Below are positions 5,531 through 14,008 of a stretch of 41,412 nt of DNA, one piece after another. Numbering within the stretch: the stretch's first letter is position 1; every line of letters starts with the position of its first letter. Below the pieces are notes generated by a model. It did not search any database and was not told the DNA's origin. It was given only the letters and a program-made list of their open reading frames with translations. Source of the stretch: a virus; IMG/VR virus record IMGVR_UViG_3300035698_019092, positions 1-41,412 of that record; one strand, given 5' to 3'. The position numbers and the translations under genes were made by a program.

Positions 5531-6173
5531 AACTATACCTAAAAAAATCAATGTCTTTTTGATAGATTTTCGTCACTATATCAACTAAATCATCATCATA
5601 CCAATCCTGATATTTCCAACTAACCCGATTGGATCGTTTTATATGGGGTAGTGTGGATTCTGTTAAACTCAACATTTTCATCAGTAACGCCCAATCACGA
5701 GACAATTCTTCAAATTGTCCTATGAAGTCTACTCCCCATTGTAACCACTCTACTTGTTGATTTGCTTGGGACCAATCGTGAACACATCGTTTCCCCAATG
5801 GATGAACAAAATCCCCGTCTGCTATCTTATAAACAAACTTCGTAAAAGACCCCAAATAGTTGTTTGACTCCCGATCTCGTCTCTGCTTCAGTCGATACCC
5901 TCTCAAATATTCGTACAGAGAAACTAATCGATCCCATGGGTTACGAACAAAGGCAAACTTCAAACAACTATCAAACCACTCTTGGGTGAAAACTCCTCTC
6001 TTCAGTAATAACCCTACTGAGGTATGCTGAGTAGTCGTCCACCAAACGGTAGGATCACACTTAGGGTGGAGTGAGTAGGTTAAATCCTGATAGCTTGAAA
6101 TATGGGTTTTAGCCCATCTATTCATAGATGTTCCCGCCGTCCTTGGAACATGAATAAAAATTACTTGACGCAT
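5523..6173 (-). CDS. Sulfotransferase (carbohydrate type), copy A
   Basis: A 216-residue enzyme predicted to move sulfate from PAPS to a sugar. The 5'-phosphosulfate loop IFIHVPRTAGTSM (about 5-17) and the 3'-phosphate motif FAFVRNPWDRLVSLYEYL are both intact, as is the downstream VEWLQWGVDFIGQFE segment typical of the heparan/chondroitin type (Sulfotransfer_2). The ATG overlaps the upstream stop in TAATG. It is a paralogue of the gene at 6729-7397, with a 53-bp stretch identical at the DNA level. Acceptor unknown. Confidence 0.85.
   Translation of the reverse strand: MRQVIFIHVPRTAGTSMNRWAKTHISSYQDLTYSLHPKCDPTVWWTTTQHTSVGLLLKRGVFTQEWFDSCLKFAFVRNPWDRLVSLYEYLRGYRLKQRRDRESNNYLGSFTKFVYKIADGDFVHPLGKRCVHDWSQANQQVEWLQWGVDFIGQFEELSRDWALLMKMLSLTESTLPHIKRSNRVSWKYQDWYDDDLVDIVTKIYQKDIDFFRYSYD
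5908..5960. repeat. 53-bp direct repeat, copy 1 (in sulfotransferase A)
   Basis: Identical base for base to 7138-7190. It encodes KFAFVRNPWDRLVSLYEY, the PAPS 3'-phosphate site. Identity includes third codon positions and stops sharply on both sides. Confidence 0.9.
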
Positions 6174-6763
6174 TATACTACTACCCACCATATTCCATTT
6201 AAAGCAACCGCACCATTCTGAATATTCTGCTCCTCACAAAATTCATCTATGGCATAACGAACTCCTGGAAACCTTTCGTTTCTGTAATCATGCACACAAA
6301 ATAATCCACCTGATCGTACTAGTGGAAAATAGACCCTGAGAGATTTACGGACGGCGTCCAGTAAATGAGAGTCATCTAAGAAAACAAAATCAACTGGGGT
6401 AGGAATTGATTTGACTGCTTCCAATCGGTCCATTTGCAATATAGTATATCTACTTGGGTTAAATCTACTTAACTCTTTTTCTGCTGATAAATGGACCTGC
6501 AACATATTTTCCGATGAAATCCCGCATTGAATATGACCATCCCCCAACTCCCAGGTATCTACTAAATACATCTTCAAATGGGGAAAACCATCCAGTAAAT
6601 AACTGCTAATCTTAGCGTGCCATACCCCTACCTCCACTCCCACCTTAATCGTTCGATCATACCCTAGTTGATCATCTCTTTCAGATGGTTGGATATGTAA
6701 ATCAAGAAGTTCTTGTAAACGTTTAGCCCTAATCTTTGCTTTTAAGGGGGGGATCGAACTCAT
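6173..6763 (-). CDS. SAM-dependent methyltransferase (Methyltransf_24-like)
   Basis: A 196-residue class I methyltransferase. KVGVEVGVWHAKISSYLL is motif I (Glu-x-Gly-x-x-x-x), MYLVDTWE follows as motif II, VDFVFLDDSHLLDAV matches the acidic motif of this subgroup, and GGLFCVHDYRNERFPGVRYAIDEF is the strand and helix that usually follow (the GG-x-x-x-x-HD signature). Such proteins often sit in polysaccharide loci as sugar O-methyltransferases. The start has GAGG 7 nt upstream. It lies between the two sulfotransferase paralogues and overlaps the upstream one by 35 bp. Confidence 0.8.
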   Translation of the reverse strand: MSSIPPLKAKIRAKRLQELLDLHIQPSERDDQLGYDRTIKVGVEVGVWHAKISSYLLDGFPHLKMYLVDTWELGDGHIQCGISSENMLQVHLSAEKELSRFNPSRYTILQMDRLEAVKSIPTPVDFVFLDDSHLLDAVRKSLRVYFPLVRSGGLFCVHDYRNERFPGVRYAIDEFCEEQNIQNGAVALNGIWWVVV

Positions 6764-7397
6764 AATTAAACCTCATAATGTCATCACTATAATATAAAGA
6801 CACTAACGCTTGATCATCATCTGTGTAATATGATCTGTAGTCTTTTCTGGTTTTTGTTGTGTTTTCTCTCAAAAGTTTCTTACAGGGTATTTCAATTAAA
6901 TCACAAATTATCTTCCAATCATCCTCTAACGACTCAAATTGACCAACGTAATCAACCCCCCACTGTAACCACTCTACTTGCGGTCGGGCTTGAGAAAAAC
7001 AACGTACATTACGAATCCCAAGAGGCTTAACAAATTTCTGACTCGATTCGGTTACAGCCCTTACAAAATCCGAAAAGCAACCCAGTGTTTTCGTACTGTC
7101 CGCATTCGGTTTAGTTTTAATTCTGAAACTTCGGAGGTATTCGTACAGAGAAACTAATCGATCCCATGGGTTACGAACAAAGGCAAACTTAAAAGAATTA
7201 CTCCACCAATCAACCGTTACTATTTTTCGTTGAATTAAATCAGAAACCGAACGATGCCCTATATCTGTGAAATCTGTATTTGGTGTCCAAACATTACAGT
7301 GATTTCTCTGGTAGGTTATTCCCTCCATTTGTTCAACCGTACGAGTAATGGAGGTGCCAGCCGTCCGAGGAATGTGAATAAGTATGGTTGATTTCAT
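6729..7397 (-). CDS. Sulfotransferase (carbohydrate type), copy B
   Basis: A 222-residue paralogue of the gene at 5523-6173. ILIHIPRTAGTSITRTVEQM carries the 5'-phosphosulfate loop and FAFVRNPWDRLVSLYEYLR the 3'-phosphate site; RPQVEWLQWGVDYVGQFESLE is shared with copy A. The start is coupled to the upstream methyltransferase through ATGA. The two copies differ in their central and C-terminal parts, which normally set acceptor choice, so they may sulfate different positions. Confidence 0.85.
   Translation of the reverse strand: MKSTILIHIPRTAGTSITRTVEQMEGITYQRNHCNVWTPNTDFTDIGHRSVSDLIQRKIVTVDWWSNSFKFAFVRNPWDRLVSLYEYLRSFRIKTKPNADSTKTLGCFSDFVRAVTESSQKFVKPLGIRNVRCFSQARPQVEWLQWGVDYVGQFESLEDDWKIICDLIEIPCKKLLRENTTKTRKDYRSYYTDDDQALVSLYYSDDIMRFNYEFDPPLKSKD
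7138..7190. repeat. 53-bp direct repeat, copy 2 (in sulfotransferase B)
   Basis: Partner of 5908-5960, at a distance of 1,230 bp. A second, shorter block of near identity (TGTAACCACTCTACTTG on the plus strand) lies near 6965 and 5740. Confidence 0.9.
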
Positions 7398-7981
7398 TTA
7401 GTCCCCACTAAATTATTGGGTGAAGTCATCACCAGGAGTTTTTGTCTCATACGCCGTTTCTTTACTTTTTTACGGGCTTTCTTCTGTAAAACATTATTTA
7501 CACAAAAACCACAACGATTAAATAAACCTACAACATAATCCACTGACCTACAATTTACGTGGTGGTGTCCCCTTTGTCCCGGTGTTGCCCAAGTAACTAT
7601 CACCCCATCCTTACAAGCCCGGGTGATATTTTCTACTACAATCGACTCAAACTCAGCGGGGATGTGTTCACCAACCTCTGTAAATAATCCCCAATGACAA
7701 ATATTCTTTCTCAGAAAATTGGTATTGGGGACACTCAAATCACAAAATTGCACTAGTCCTTCCGATAATTCCTCTACCCCTTCTCCTCCATCCAATCCAA
7801 AAGCCGAATACCCTAGATCACCCAAAGCCTGAACGTATCGACCTGTACCAGCTCCAAACTCTATAATGGTTTGTTTGGGAGGTACAATCAATCCAATGGC
7901 TTCAAGCAACTCCGTTTTTTTCTTTTTTGTACGACGTTTCATCATACCGTAAGAGTATCCACCCAAAGCCCGACTGTTCAT
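7394..7981 (-). CDS. SAM-dependent methyltransferase with basic flanks
   Basis: A 195-residue protein. TIIEFGAGTGRYVQALGDLG (about 39-58) is a classical motif I, followed by FGLDGGEGV, and WGLFTEVGEHIPAEFESIVV matches the Methyltransf_23 segment that includes the conserved Glu-His. A very basic N-terminus (KRRTKKKK) and a C-terminal KKARKKVKKRRMRQK could contact an anionic partner such as a sulfated glycan or nucleic acid. It is the fourth gene upstream of the KdsB-like gene and probably modifies a sugar or a small acceptor. Confidence 0.75.
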   Translation of the reverse strand: MNSRALGGYSYGMMKRRTKKKKTELLEAIGLIVPPKQTIIEFGAGTGRYVQALGDLGYSAFGLDGGEGVEELSEGLVQFCDLSVPNTNFLRKNICHWGLFTEVGEHIPAEFESIVVENITRACKDGVIVTWATPGQRGHHHVNCRSVDYVVGLFNRCGFCVNNVLQKKARKKVKKRRMRQKLLVMTSPNNLVGTK

Positions 7982-7990
7982 AATTAACTC

Positions 7991-8728
7991 TTAGTGCTTG
8001 TGAGAGAAAACTGCATCTGGTTTGGTTACCCCTAAACTCTTGACTAGGGATCTACGAGTAGTCATTACAACGGGGTCAAAGTTGTCATACAATTGTTGTA
8101 GAGTCATTTCCCCAAAGCGTTTATCGATTGAATACGTTATGGTATGTTCATCTCCTACTTTATTTTCCTGGGATAGCTCCTCATAATCTTTTAGGAACAA
8201 ATCCATTAACCTACTACTACTAACATAGATAAAACATCCAAACATACCAATACGAGGACTAATACGATTCCAACCATCACCACTAACACTTCTCCACCAA
8301 TAGTGATTATGCTTCTTATAGCGTATTTGAGGCATCTGAAGAATTCGACCTAATCCGTCGTGACTTCTTACCACATTCAATACATCATCAGGGTCAAATG
8401 GTTTAAGAATCTTCACGTCAAAGTCTGTATAAATAATATCCGGCGAATCCTCCAAAGCTAAACGCATTAGGTACATTTTATTCCATGACCATACTCCACC
8501 ACTTTCCACCGGAAGAGGTTCATTTCCACACTGCCTAATATGCAAAGCCCCCAGAGAATGGAGTAAATTTGTTGCTTGAATTCCCAAAGTATAATAAACA
8601 ATTGTCTTACGAACAAAATGCCGCCAAAATTCAGGTTTGTTGCTATCAAAAGAATTGTCCAAATCCTTTAGTATTTTCGGTCTAGTTTCACTGAAATCAG
8701 AACCATACAAAACTCGTATGTAACTCAT
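7991..8728 (-). CDS. Glycosyltransferase with D-x-D motif
   Basis: A 245-residue protein. SPDIIYTDFDVKILKPFDPDD (around residues 95-115) carries TDFD as the metal-binding D-x-D of a GT-A enzyme, with a neighbouring WSWNKMYLMRLALED helix as in GT32/GT8-type enzymes that read a host-like membrane acceptor. A downstream motif, GMFGCFIYVSSSRLMDLF, and GDEHTITYSIDKRFGE resemble the acceptor half of GT8-like folds. Donor unknown. The ATG follows AAGGATAGATAGA. It sits between a methyltransferase and a sulfotransferase. Confidence 0.65.
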   Translation of the reverse strand: MSYIRVLYGSDFSETRPKILKDLDNSFDSNKPEFWRHFVRKTIVYYTLGIQATNLLHSLGALHIRQCGNEPLPVESGGVWSWNKMYLMRLALEDSPDIIYTDFDVKILKPFDPDDVLNVVRSHDGLGRILQMPQIRYKKHNHYWWRSVSGDGWNRISPRIGMFGCFIYVSSSRLMDLFLKDYEELSQENKVGDEHTITYSIDKRFGEMTLQQLYDNFDPVVMTTRRSLVKSLGVTKPDAVFSHKH

Positions 8729-8729
8729 T

Positions 8730-9410
8730 CTATCTATCCTTATTCTTCGGACGATACACCTTGATCGGACTGGTCTTTTTACAGAATGGAGTTTTCTTAG
8801 GTGGGGGAGATACCCCTAAAAATCTCGACAGTCGTTTCCAAAGTGTCGAATCTACTTCAGTAAAAACATTCACTACTAATAATCTATGGGTACCTTCAAA
8901 ATAGCGAATCACACTTTCCGAATGACAAACAATCCCAGCCCGAGTTTCCTCTAGGGTTGGTCGCCTATCCAAACCAAACAACACTTGCCGACTCAAAATT
9001 CTACGTCGATTGTCGTTGGTTGTTCCTTTAGCGTGTTTATAGTAGGAACTGCTCCAATCGTCCAATGGTCGTTGAGGTAGAATAAACTTGGCTTCCGGAT
9101 AATCCTCAGCTAATTGCTTCCAATGAATAGATCCCAAGTGACCTGAGTAATCATATTGGCTGTAAACCACTAAATCGGATCTACCTGATCTTGCTTTCGA
9201 GAAGAAATCCTCCACGCATTCCAAACAACCTCCAGTACCGTGCATCCCGTAAAATCCTAACTTGCTTACCGCTTGCCAAATACTACGACTAGCAGATCGC
9301 CCCATCCCTATTTCAAAAAATTTACAAGGACCCCCCTTGGCTGGTTGTCCCAAATGAATGGGACACGCCCATGGGGCATTTCTAATCTGGTTGGATCGCC
9401 GATTCCCCAT
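8730..9410 (-). CDS. Sulfotransferase family protein
   Basis: A 226-residue protein. FFEIGMGRSASRSIWQAVSK (about 31-50) is the 5'-phosphosulfate loop in the G-x-x-R-S-x-S-x form, and KFILPQRPLDDWSSSYYKH (about 108-126) supplies the 3'-phosphate site (R-P-x-D-x-x-S). A Pro- and Lys-rich C-terminus follows (SPPPKKTPFCKKTSP). It resembles the Sulfotransfer_3/4 group more than the pair at 5523 and 6729, so the region carries at least two sulfotransferase lineages. It overlaps the upstream methyltransferase by 29 bp. Confidence 0.75.
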   Translation of the reverse strand: MGNRRSNQIRNAPWACPIHLGQPAKGGPCKFFEIGMGRSASRSIWQAVSKLGFYGMHGTGGCLECVEDFFSKARSGRSDLVVYSQYDYSGHLGSIHWKQLAEDYPEAKFILPQRPLDDWSSSYYKHAKGTTNDNRRRILSRQVLFGLDRRPTLEETRAGIVCHSESVIRYFEGTHRLLVVNVFTEVDSTLWKRLSRFLGVSPPPKKTPFCKKTSPIKVYRPKNKDR

Positions 9411-10002
9411 TTTTCTTCTCCACTACTAAAATTACACTATACTTGGTATCACGATCACAGTAGATCAAATCTACTACATGACCAACCTGATTCATCAAAT
9501 AGATGTATTCATGTAGACTAGCACCAAAACAATCTCCACCCCTACTTGGTCTCTTCCTAGCCTTCTGAAGCAAATGACCTACAGTCCATTGAATGAACAA
9601 TAACCCACCGTCGACCAATTGATTCAACCAAACATCGAGGGCCCTTCCAGGCATAAACGTATGATCTAGACTATTGGAAAAAACAAAATCAAATTGTCCA
9701 ACCCATATGGGGTTAAGTTGGTGAAAATCCCACTGAATAACTGATGACTCCAAAGGGTTCAAATCAGTACCAATTATTTTTGCATCGGGAAAATATTCTT
9801 GGAATCTCCGTACCTCAAATCCACAACGGGCCCCGTGACACAAACCCCAACGTGGAGTCAATGACCTACTAAGTAAAAACGAACCAATTGCTTCAATTTC
9901 TTGTATAAAAACACTGGGGGTTCTTCGTTCTCCATGTCGATTTGATCCACGAATCTGAACCCTAACATATTTCTGGTAGCTCTTGAATCGTCGAGTGAAC
10001 AT
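9382..10002 (-). CDS. SAM-dependent methyltransferase
   Basis: A 206-residue class I methyltransferase starting at ATG right after a GTG in frame. Motif I is unusual, GLCHGARCGFEVRRFQEYF, with Cys-His in place of the common Asp-Val and with G-x-R-x-G in place of G-x-G-x-G. It is followed by KIIGTDLNPLE as motif post-I and by FDFVFSNSLDHTFMP as the Methyltransf_11/23-like acidic segment. The C-terminal strand QLVDGGLLFIQW completes the fold. Probably acts on a sugar. It overlaps the upstream glycosyltransferase by 41 bp. Confidence 0.7.
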   Translation of the reverse strand: MFTRRFKSYQKYVRVQIRGSNRHGERRTPSVFIQEIEAIGSFLLSRSLTPRWGLCHGARCGFEVRRFQEYFPDAKIIGTDLNPLESSVIQWDFHQLNPIWVGQFDFVFSNSLDHTFMPGRALDVWLNQLVDGGLLFIQWTVGHLLQKARKRPSRGGDCFGASLHEYIYLMNQVGHVVDLIYCDRDTKYSVILVVEKKNGESAIQPD

Positions 10003-10876
10003 CACTATCTCTTTCTCTAATTACCTTGGCCAGCCGTTTATTGTTTACTGATCTCCACCAATCAGTCACTCCACCTACATTGTTCACACAACACTCTTGA
10101 AACAACTCCATCCAATGGTGATGACCCTCTGGAGCTTTCTCTGGTCTAACGTTACTATCTCCATGATAATGCCAAACTATCACTTTATCTTCGGGTAGAT
10201 CAGGCATCCAATTTCGCCGTACACTACAGTTAAACCTCCCATCTAACCACACTCCCATTTTCTTTTGAGGAACGAATTTTGCCATAAGTATATGCAAAAC
10301 ACACTCATCAGCAATGAAAATATTTCTAGCGTTCCAGGTCCATTTCTCCCATAATGGAAGTACCTCAGAATCAGGACGAGTTGCCCAAACACCCCCATTC
10401 ACACTAACAAATTTACTTACCAGTATAGCTTCTACAAGATTTTGGTCTACGTCACAGTCTCTAAGCTTCCCCACCCTATTCTGAATCAACTCACCATCCG
10501 TAGTCCAGTTTGAAAATCGTGTTGCACAGAAACCCCAATCATTAGCCCATACAAACAATGGATCAAACCTACCGTGAATTGAGGTATCTGCATCTAAATA
10601 CAAATACAATCCATCACCGGGAAACCTCTGGGCTATTTGAATCTTGTTAAGAAACTGAGCATTTTTACCCCTGTATGTTGGTTCCTCCAAAATTACATTG
10701 ATTGGAAAAGGCCAATCCCATTCTTTTGCTATCCGTTGTGCAATCTCAAATGATTCTGGCCACGCAAAAATACTAACGGGAAGAGTATTATGATTTGCCA
10801 GTGTATAAAGAGAAACCACCAAATAGGGTAAATGAGCTGGGCCCGACATCACATAGAAAATCTCATTTTTCAACAT
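9962..10876 (-). CDS. Glycosyltransferase, GT8-like
   Basis: A 304-residue protein with CGGAGAACCGCA ahead of its ATG. MSGPAHLPYLVVSLYTLANH (9-28) is the typical first strand and helix of a GT-A retaining enzyme, and LYLYLDADTSIHGRFDPLF (about 90-108) carries the D-A-D motif. GGVWATRP (about 160) and DECVLHILMA (about 189) match the later elements of GT8/GT-A folds. It starts the run of alternating transferase and methyltransferase genes. Sugar donor and acceptor unknown. Confidence 0.75.
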   Translation of the reverse strand: MLKNEIFYVMSGPAHLPYLVVSLYTLANHNTLPVSIFAWPESFEIAQRIAKEWDWPFPINVILEEPTYRGKNAQFLNKIQIAQRFPGDGLYLYLDADTSIHGRFDPLFVWANDWGFCATRFSNWTTDGELIQNRVGKLRDCDVDQNLVEAILVSKFVSVNGGVWATRPDSEVLPLWEKWTWNARNIFIADECVLHILMAKFVPQKKMGVWLDGRFNCSVRRNWMPDLPEDKVIVWHYHGDSNVRPEKAPEGHHHWMELFQECCVNNVGGVTDWWRSVNNKRLAKVIRERDSDVHSTIQELPEIC

Positions 10877-11198
10877 TGCGGTTCTCCGATTGAATTCTTC
10901 GACTACGCAAGTATCGACTTAACTTTTCGTTTTGGTCGACTAACCACTCCAAATAATCTAATGGTGTATTATCCCGGGTGCGTTTTGCATATACACCAAA
11001 TCCTACTAATTTCTTCCCAAATTTCTGGGCTTCAGTGTCGGTCATTGCTTTTGAGTCAATGTCCGTTGTTTTTAACTCTCGACGAACTCTTCGCCAAAAC
11101 CCTAACTGAAAGTCTGTAGACATTTCCATCAAGTCTTGCAGACAACTCTCCACATATTTTCTACCGTCAATTCTATCCTGATCGTCATCCGTCAGCAT
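10863..11198 (-). CDS. Small helical protein, DUF3820-like C-terminus (tentative)
   Basis: A 111-residue product with start MLTDDDQDRIDG set by AGGAAATCTA. The C-terminal half (GFGVYAKRTRDNTPLDYLEWLVDQNEKLSRYL) has the shape of the small domain found in DUF3820 and in exodeoxyribonuclease X C-termini (F-G-K-x-K-G ... Y-L-x-W-x-x). The Gly-Lys part is degenerate, so the match is weak. The N-terminal half is helical and acidic. It is flanked by two glycosyltransferases, so a role in the same locus is possible but not shown. Confidence 0.4.
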   Translation of the reverse strand: MLTDDDQDRIDGRKYVESCLQDLMEMSTDFQLGFWRRVRRELKTTDIDSKAMTDTEAQKFGKKLVGFGVYAKRTRDNTPLDYLEWLVDQNEKLSRYLRSRRIQSENRNVEK

Positions 11199-12018
11199 TA
11201 GATTTCCTATCTGTAGCCTTATCAACGGCTTCTTGAATTCCCTTAAAAGTACCTCTGTGAACCCACCCCCTTTTTTTCATTCCTACCCGTACAATTTTCA
11301 GACCAAGCCTTTTAGCTAAATACCACATATATCCATCCTGGGAAGGAACCGGTAGAGTAAATTCCTTGGGACCTTTGCATGTAGTAAACGCTAGTAGTGA
11401 CACTACTCTAGTAAATTTAGTACCAAAAAAAGCACACCATGATATGATTCTCTTATGACTCACACGAGATGACATAAGATGAGCGGGTGCGAGTTTTAGT
11501 GGATCAGTTTCTACCAATCGTTTAGGTAATTTCTTACTATTTAATTCAACCCATCGATCCAAATTGAGCATCTGATCCGCAGGTTTGGTGAACCCCCACG
11601 GGTGACTAACAATCGATGGGAACTCTCTAAACCACTCTGGATCGATCCAATCATCATTACCAGCAGCCGTGGTATCCACATCCAATTTCAGCCAATAAGG
11701 AGTAATTACCTGGGCTCCAGCAATATAAACGAACCCCGACAACATTTTATGTCGTTGGTTGTTATCCCATTTTCCATTTCCCGATCCCCACCTAGAGTCA
11801 TTTGAGCAGGGTGGCCACACATATACAGTTAATTGGGGGTGGTCTACTATATCTCTTACATCACTTTCATCAACCTCAAATCTATCCCGAAAAACAATCA
11901 TAGGGTGATTGAGTAATGATGGTTTGTTTTGTCTCCAGGTTGGCCATGTTAGAGCTAATTGATCCAAGTGTTTTTGGTCTACACCACAAACTGTAGTATA
12001 ATCAAAATCTTTTCTCAT
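11185..12018 (-). CDS. Glycosyltransferase-like protein with D-x-D motif
   Basis: A 277-residue protein. The start at ATG overlaps the upstream stop in ATGA. YWLKLDVDTTAAG (about residue 112-124) holds a D-V-D motif preceded by strand and Lys, as in GT-A enzymes, and it is followed by DDWIDPEWF. The N-terminal DYTTVCGVDQKHLDQLALTW is a nucleotide-sugar-binding style first strand. The C-terminus (WVHRGTFKGIQEAVDKATDRK) is basic. It sits just after the cupin gene; function in detail unknown. Confidence 0.6.
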   Translation of the reverse strand: MRKDFDYTTVCGVDQKHLDQLALTWPTWRQNKPSLLNHPMIVFRDRFEVDESDVRDIVDHPQLTVYVWPPCSNDSRWGSGNGKWDNNQRHKMLSGFVYIAGAQVITPYWLKLDVDTTAAGNDDWIDPEWFREFPSIVSHPWGFTKPADQMLNLDRWVELNSKKLPKRLVETDPLKLAPAHLMSSRVSHKRIISWCAFFGTKFTRVVSLLAFTTCKGPKEFTLPVPSQDGYMWYLAKRLGLKIVRVGMKKRGWVHRGTFKGIQEAVDKATDRKSNADG

Positions 12019-12413
12019 AACTTTATTATCCCCCCTGGTTCTATTCTTTCTATATCCTGAGCATCTAGTACCGCCCAATACAACTCGATTGCTTCTCCAT
12101 CTTCTACTCCTTCAAACTGGTGCAAAACACCTGGAGGAACATCGGACACCTGCCCCGTTTGTATTGTCGTCTCATCGATTTTCATTTCATTAGGGGCAAT
12201 ATCCTCATCATGAAATATTCTAATCTTCAAAATTCCACTAATAACAACGAAACGATTCCACTTAATGTGATGTATATGCTTACTACAATAAGCCCCAGCT
12301 CTAAATGTAATCTTGTGACACTCAACTCCATTGTAGGCAAAAATTAACTGAGTAAATCCCCAAATCTTTCCTTGACTGGGACCAATTGGGGGAACCGCAA
12401 ATGTAGGCAACAC
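12015..12413 (-). CDS. Cupin-domain protein (mannose-6-phosphate isomerase type II-like)
   Basis: A 132-residue single-domain cupin. IWGFTQLIFAYNGVECHKITFRAG leads into the first cupin motif, SKHIHHIKWNRFVVISG, and the second, VPPGVLHQFEG, supplies the other metal-binding His. The arrangement fits the C-terminal isomerase-like cupin of ManC-type enzymes or a sugar epimerase-type cupin, and places it in sugar metabolism. GGGAGG lies 6 nt ahead of a GTG at 12413, which I prefer to a start further upstream. It is coupled downstream to a glycosyltransferase. Confidence 0.7.
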   Translation of the reverse strand: MLPTFAVPPIGPSQGKIWGFTQLIFAYNGVECHKITFRAGAYCSKHIHHIKWNRFVVISGILKIRIFHDEDIAPNEMKIDETTIQTGQVSDVPPGVLHQFEGVEDGEAIELYWAVLDAQDIERIEPGGIIKL

Positions 12414-12415
12414 TA

Positions 12416-12904
12416 TTACCCTCCCAGATATGGACACTTTACATCATGGGTTGAAAATACTGGAACATTTCTTATACATGACTGAAACAAATAACCATCT
12501 ACATTGTTCAAATAGTATTTGGAGATAATAGCTGTTACCCTCCAACGTAATGATCTAAAAAACAATTGACACCCTAAATCAGTTTCCCTAACGAGTGATC
12601 TAATCTCCCGAACTTGTGTAGTAGTTCGACCTTCCATATAACGAGCCAAATCGTAACCATACCCCTGTCGTCTATGTTTCGGATGAATCGCACAACTTAC
12701 TACATCTAAAAATGGACGGTTTATCATGTAGAATAAATACCCTACAATTCCCAATCCATCTTTCACAATAACTCGTGAAACTACACTTCGTTGTTGAGTA
12801 ACTTTTAATATATCAGATTCTTTCCAAGGACCTTCAAAACATTCAACGTTTATTCTACTTACATCAGTTAAATCACCAGGGGTCATCTTTCTTACAACTG
12901 ACAT
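12416..12904 (-). CDS. GNAT-family N-acetyltransferase
   Basis: A 162-residue acetyltransferase with AGGAG 8 nt ahead of its ATG. VRKMTPGDLTDVSRINVECFEG is the typical N-terminal strand and helix, and VVSCAIHPKHRRQGYGYDLARYM (about residues 75-97) is motif A, with R-R-Q-G-Y-G as the acetyl-CoA pyrophosphate loop. LGCQLFFRSLRWRV matches motif B. RimI-type and sugar-modifying enzymes share these features; in this neighbourhood an amino-sugar acetyltransferase is a reasonable guess. The stop lies just before the start of the cupin gene. Confidence 0.8.
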   Translation of the reverse strand: MSVVRKMTPGDLTDVSRINVECFEGPWKESDILKVTQQRSVVSRVIVKDGLGIVGYLFYMINRPFLDVVSCAIHPKHRRQGYGYDLARYMEGRTTTQVREIRSLVRETDLGCQLFFRSLRWRVTAIISKYYLNNVDGYLFQSCIRNVPVFSTHDVKCPYLGG

Positions 12905-12915
12905 AAACCAAACTC

Positions 12916-13944
12916 CTATAGTTTTTCGTACCACTCGCTCAGATCCGGTTGACGTTCAACCCCCTTTGTAACATCCATTATCGCCTCAGAAAATGGGCAG
13001 AATGCAAACGCCCTGAGCCTACTGTATTCATAGCAATTGTAAACCTCCAAACCAAATTTTTGGAATATCCCACCAGCTTGTATTCTACACAACCAATCAT
13101 TGACAACATCATACTTATTATTATCTAATTGCAGCACACCAGTTTTTTTGTTTCTCTTGTGTTCTATTGATTGTGCGAACGCATACCGACGAGTATCCGA
13201 CATAGAAAAATCAGCACCCAACAAATAGATTCGACTCACCCCCAAAAACTTTAGAAGTCTAATCCCCAAAAGCATGGTGTTCACACTTTTCAATTCTCCT
13301 GTACGATTTACCCCCTTATTCAAATTACCCCAACAAGCCCCATCCGATAAGAAGAAATTTTCATCTGGGATTAACCAACTATTCCGGCGAAACCCCCAGA
13401 CATTGGGAGACGTATTAGTACGAATCGGGGATACCTCAAACTGTCCGGGCCCTACTTTGACTTTGATTTTACTACGATAACCCGTCATCTTGGGAGTTGG
13501 AATAAACTTCATTATTCCCGCATCAAACCAAATCGAATGACTAAACTTACTGGGGGGATCAGAACAAACAAATGACTGGGGTCTAAACCTAGAGTGACCC
13601 GCCATATTGTTTACACACATAGTCCAAGCCCCCCTATGATTCAATGCCTCCAAAGGAAGGTCATTGCAGGAGGGTCCACCACACGCAAGAAAAGCACTGC
13701 GACCACCCAACAAATCTCGAATTGCTGTGGTGGGGCGGCGCCGGCGGTCGATCACAAAAAGAGGGTCTAACCACTTGCGAGAAAAATGAGGATCACTGAT
13801 TTGTAAACGATGATTACATCGTTCACACCCAGGATACTTTACAGTACCTTTACCCCGAACACATTTCTCTAGTAGTTGACATTTGTGAATGTGATCTTTC
13901 TGGTGTAAACGCTTAGTATCTACCCCTAGATACACACAATCCAT
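12916..13944 (-). CDS. DUF115-like protein with Cys-rich N-terminus
   Basis: A 342-residue protein; GGGGAGAACTATT precedes the ATG of MDCVYLGVDTKRL. The first 45 residues carry several Cys (CVYLG, KCQLLEKC, YPGCERC) that look like a metal-binding tag. From about residue 75 the protein has the pattern SAFLACGGPSCNDLPLEAL, then WTMCVNNMAGH, and later RIYLLGADFSMSD, which matches the DUF115 / flagellin-modifying Maf-like and sialyltransferase-like group. Such proteins act on activated sugars, so this probably is a glycan-transfer enzyme. Two genes downstream of it lies the cupin. Confidence 0.65.
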   Translation of the reverse strand: MDCVYLGVDTKRLHQKDHIHKCQLLEKCVRGKGTVKYPGCERCNHRLQISDPHFSRKWLDPLFVIDRRRRPTTAIRDLLGGRSAFLACGGPSCNDLPLEALNHRGAWTMCVNNMAGHSRFRPQSFVCSDPPSKFSHSIWFDAGIMKFIPTPKMTGYRSKIKVKVGPGQFEVSPIRTNTSPNVWGFRRNSWLIPDENFFLSDGACWGNLNKGVNRTGELKSVNTMLLGIRLLKFLGVSRIYLLGADFSMSDTRRYAFAQSIEHKRNKKTGVLQLDNNKYDVVNDWLCRIQAGGIFQKFGLEVYNCYEYSRLRAFAFCPFSEAIMDVTKGVERQPDLSEWYEKL

Positions 13945-14008
13945 AATAGTTCTCCCCAACTGGTTTCCCCATTGTAAATTGAACCTCAATTCAAAACAAG
14001 TTGAGAAT

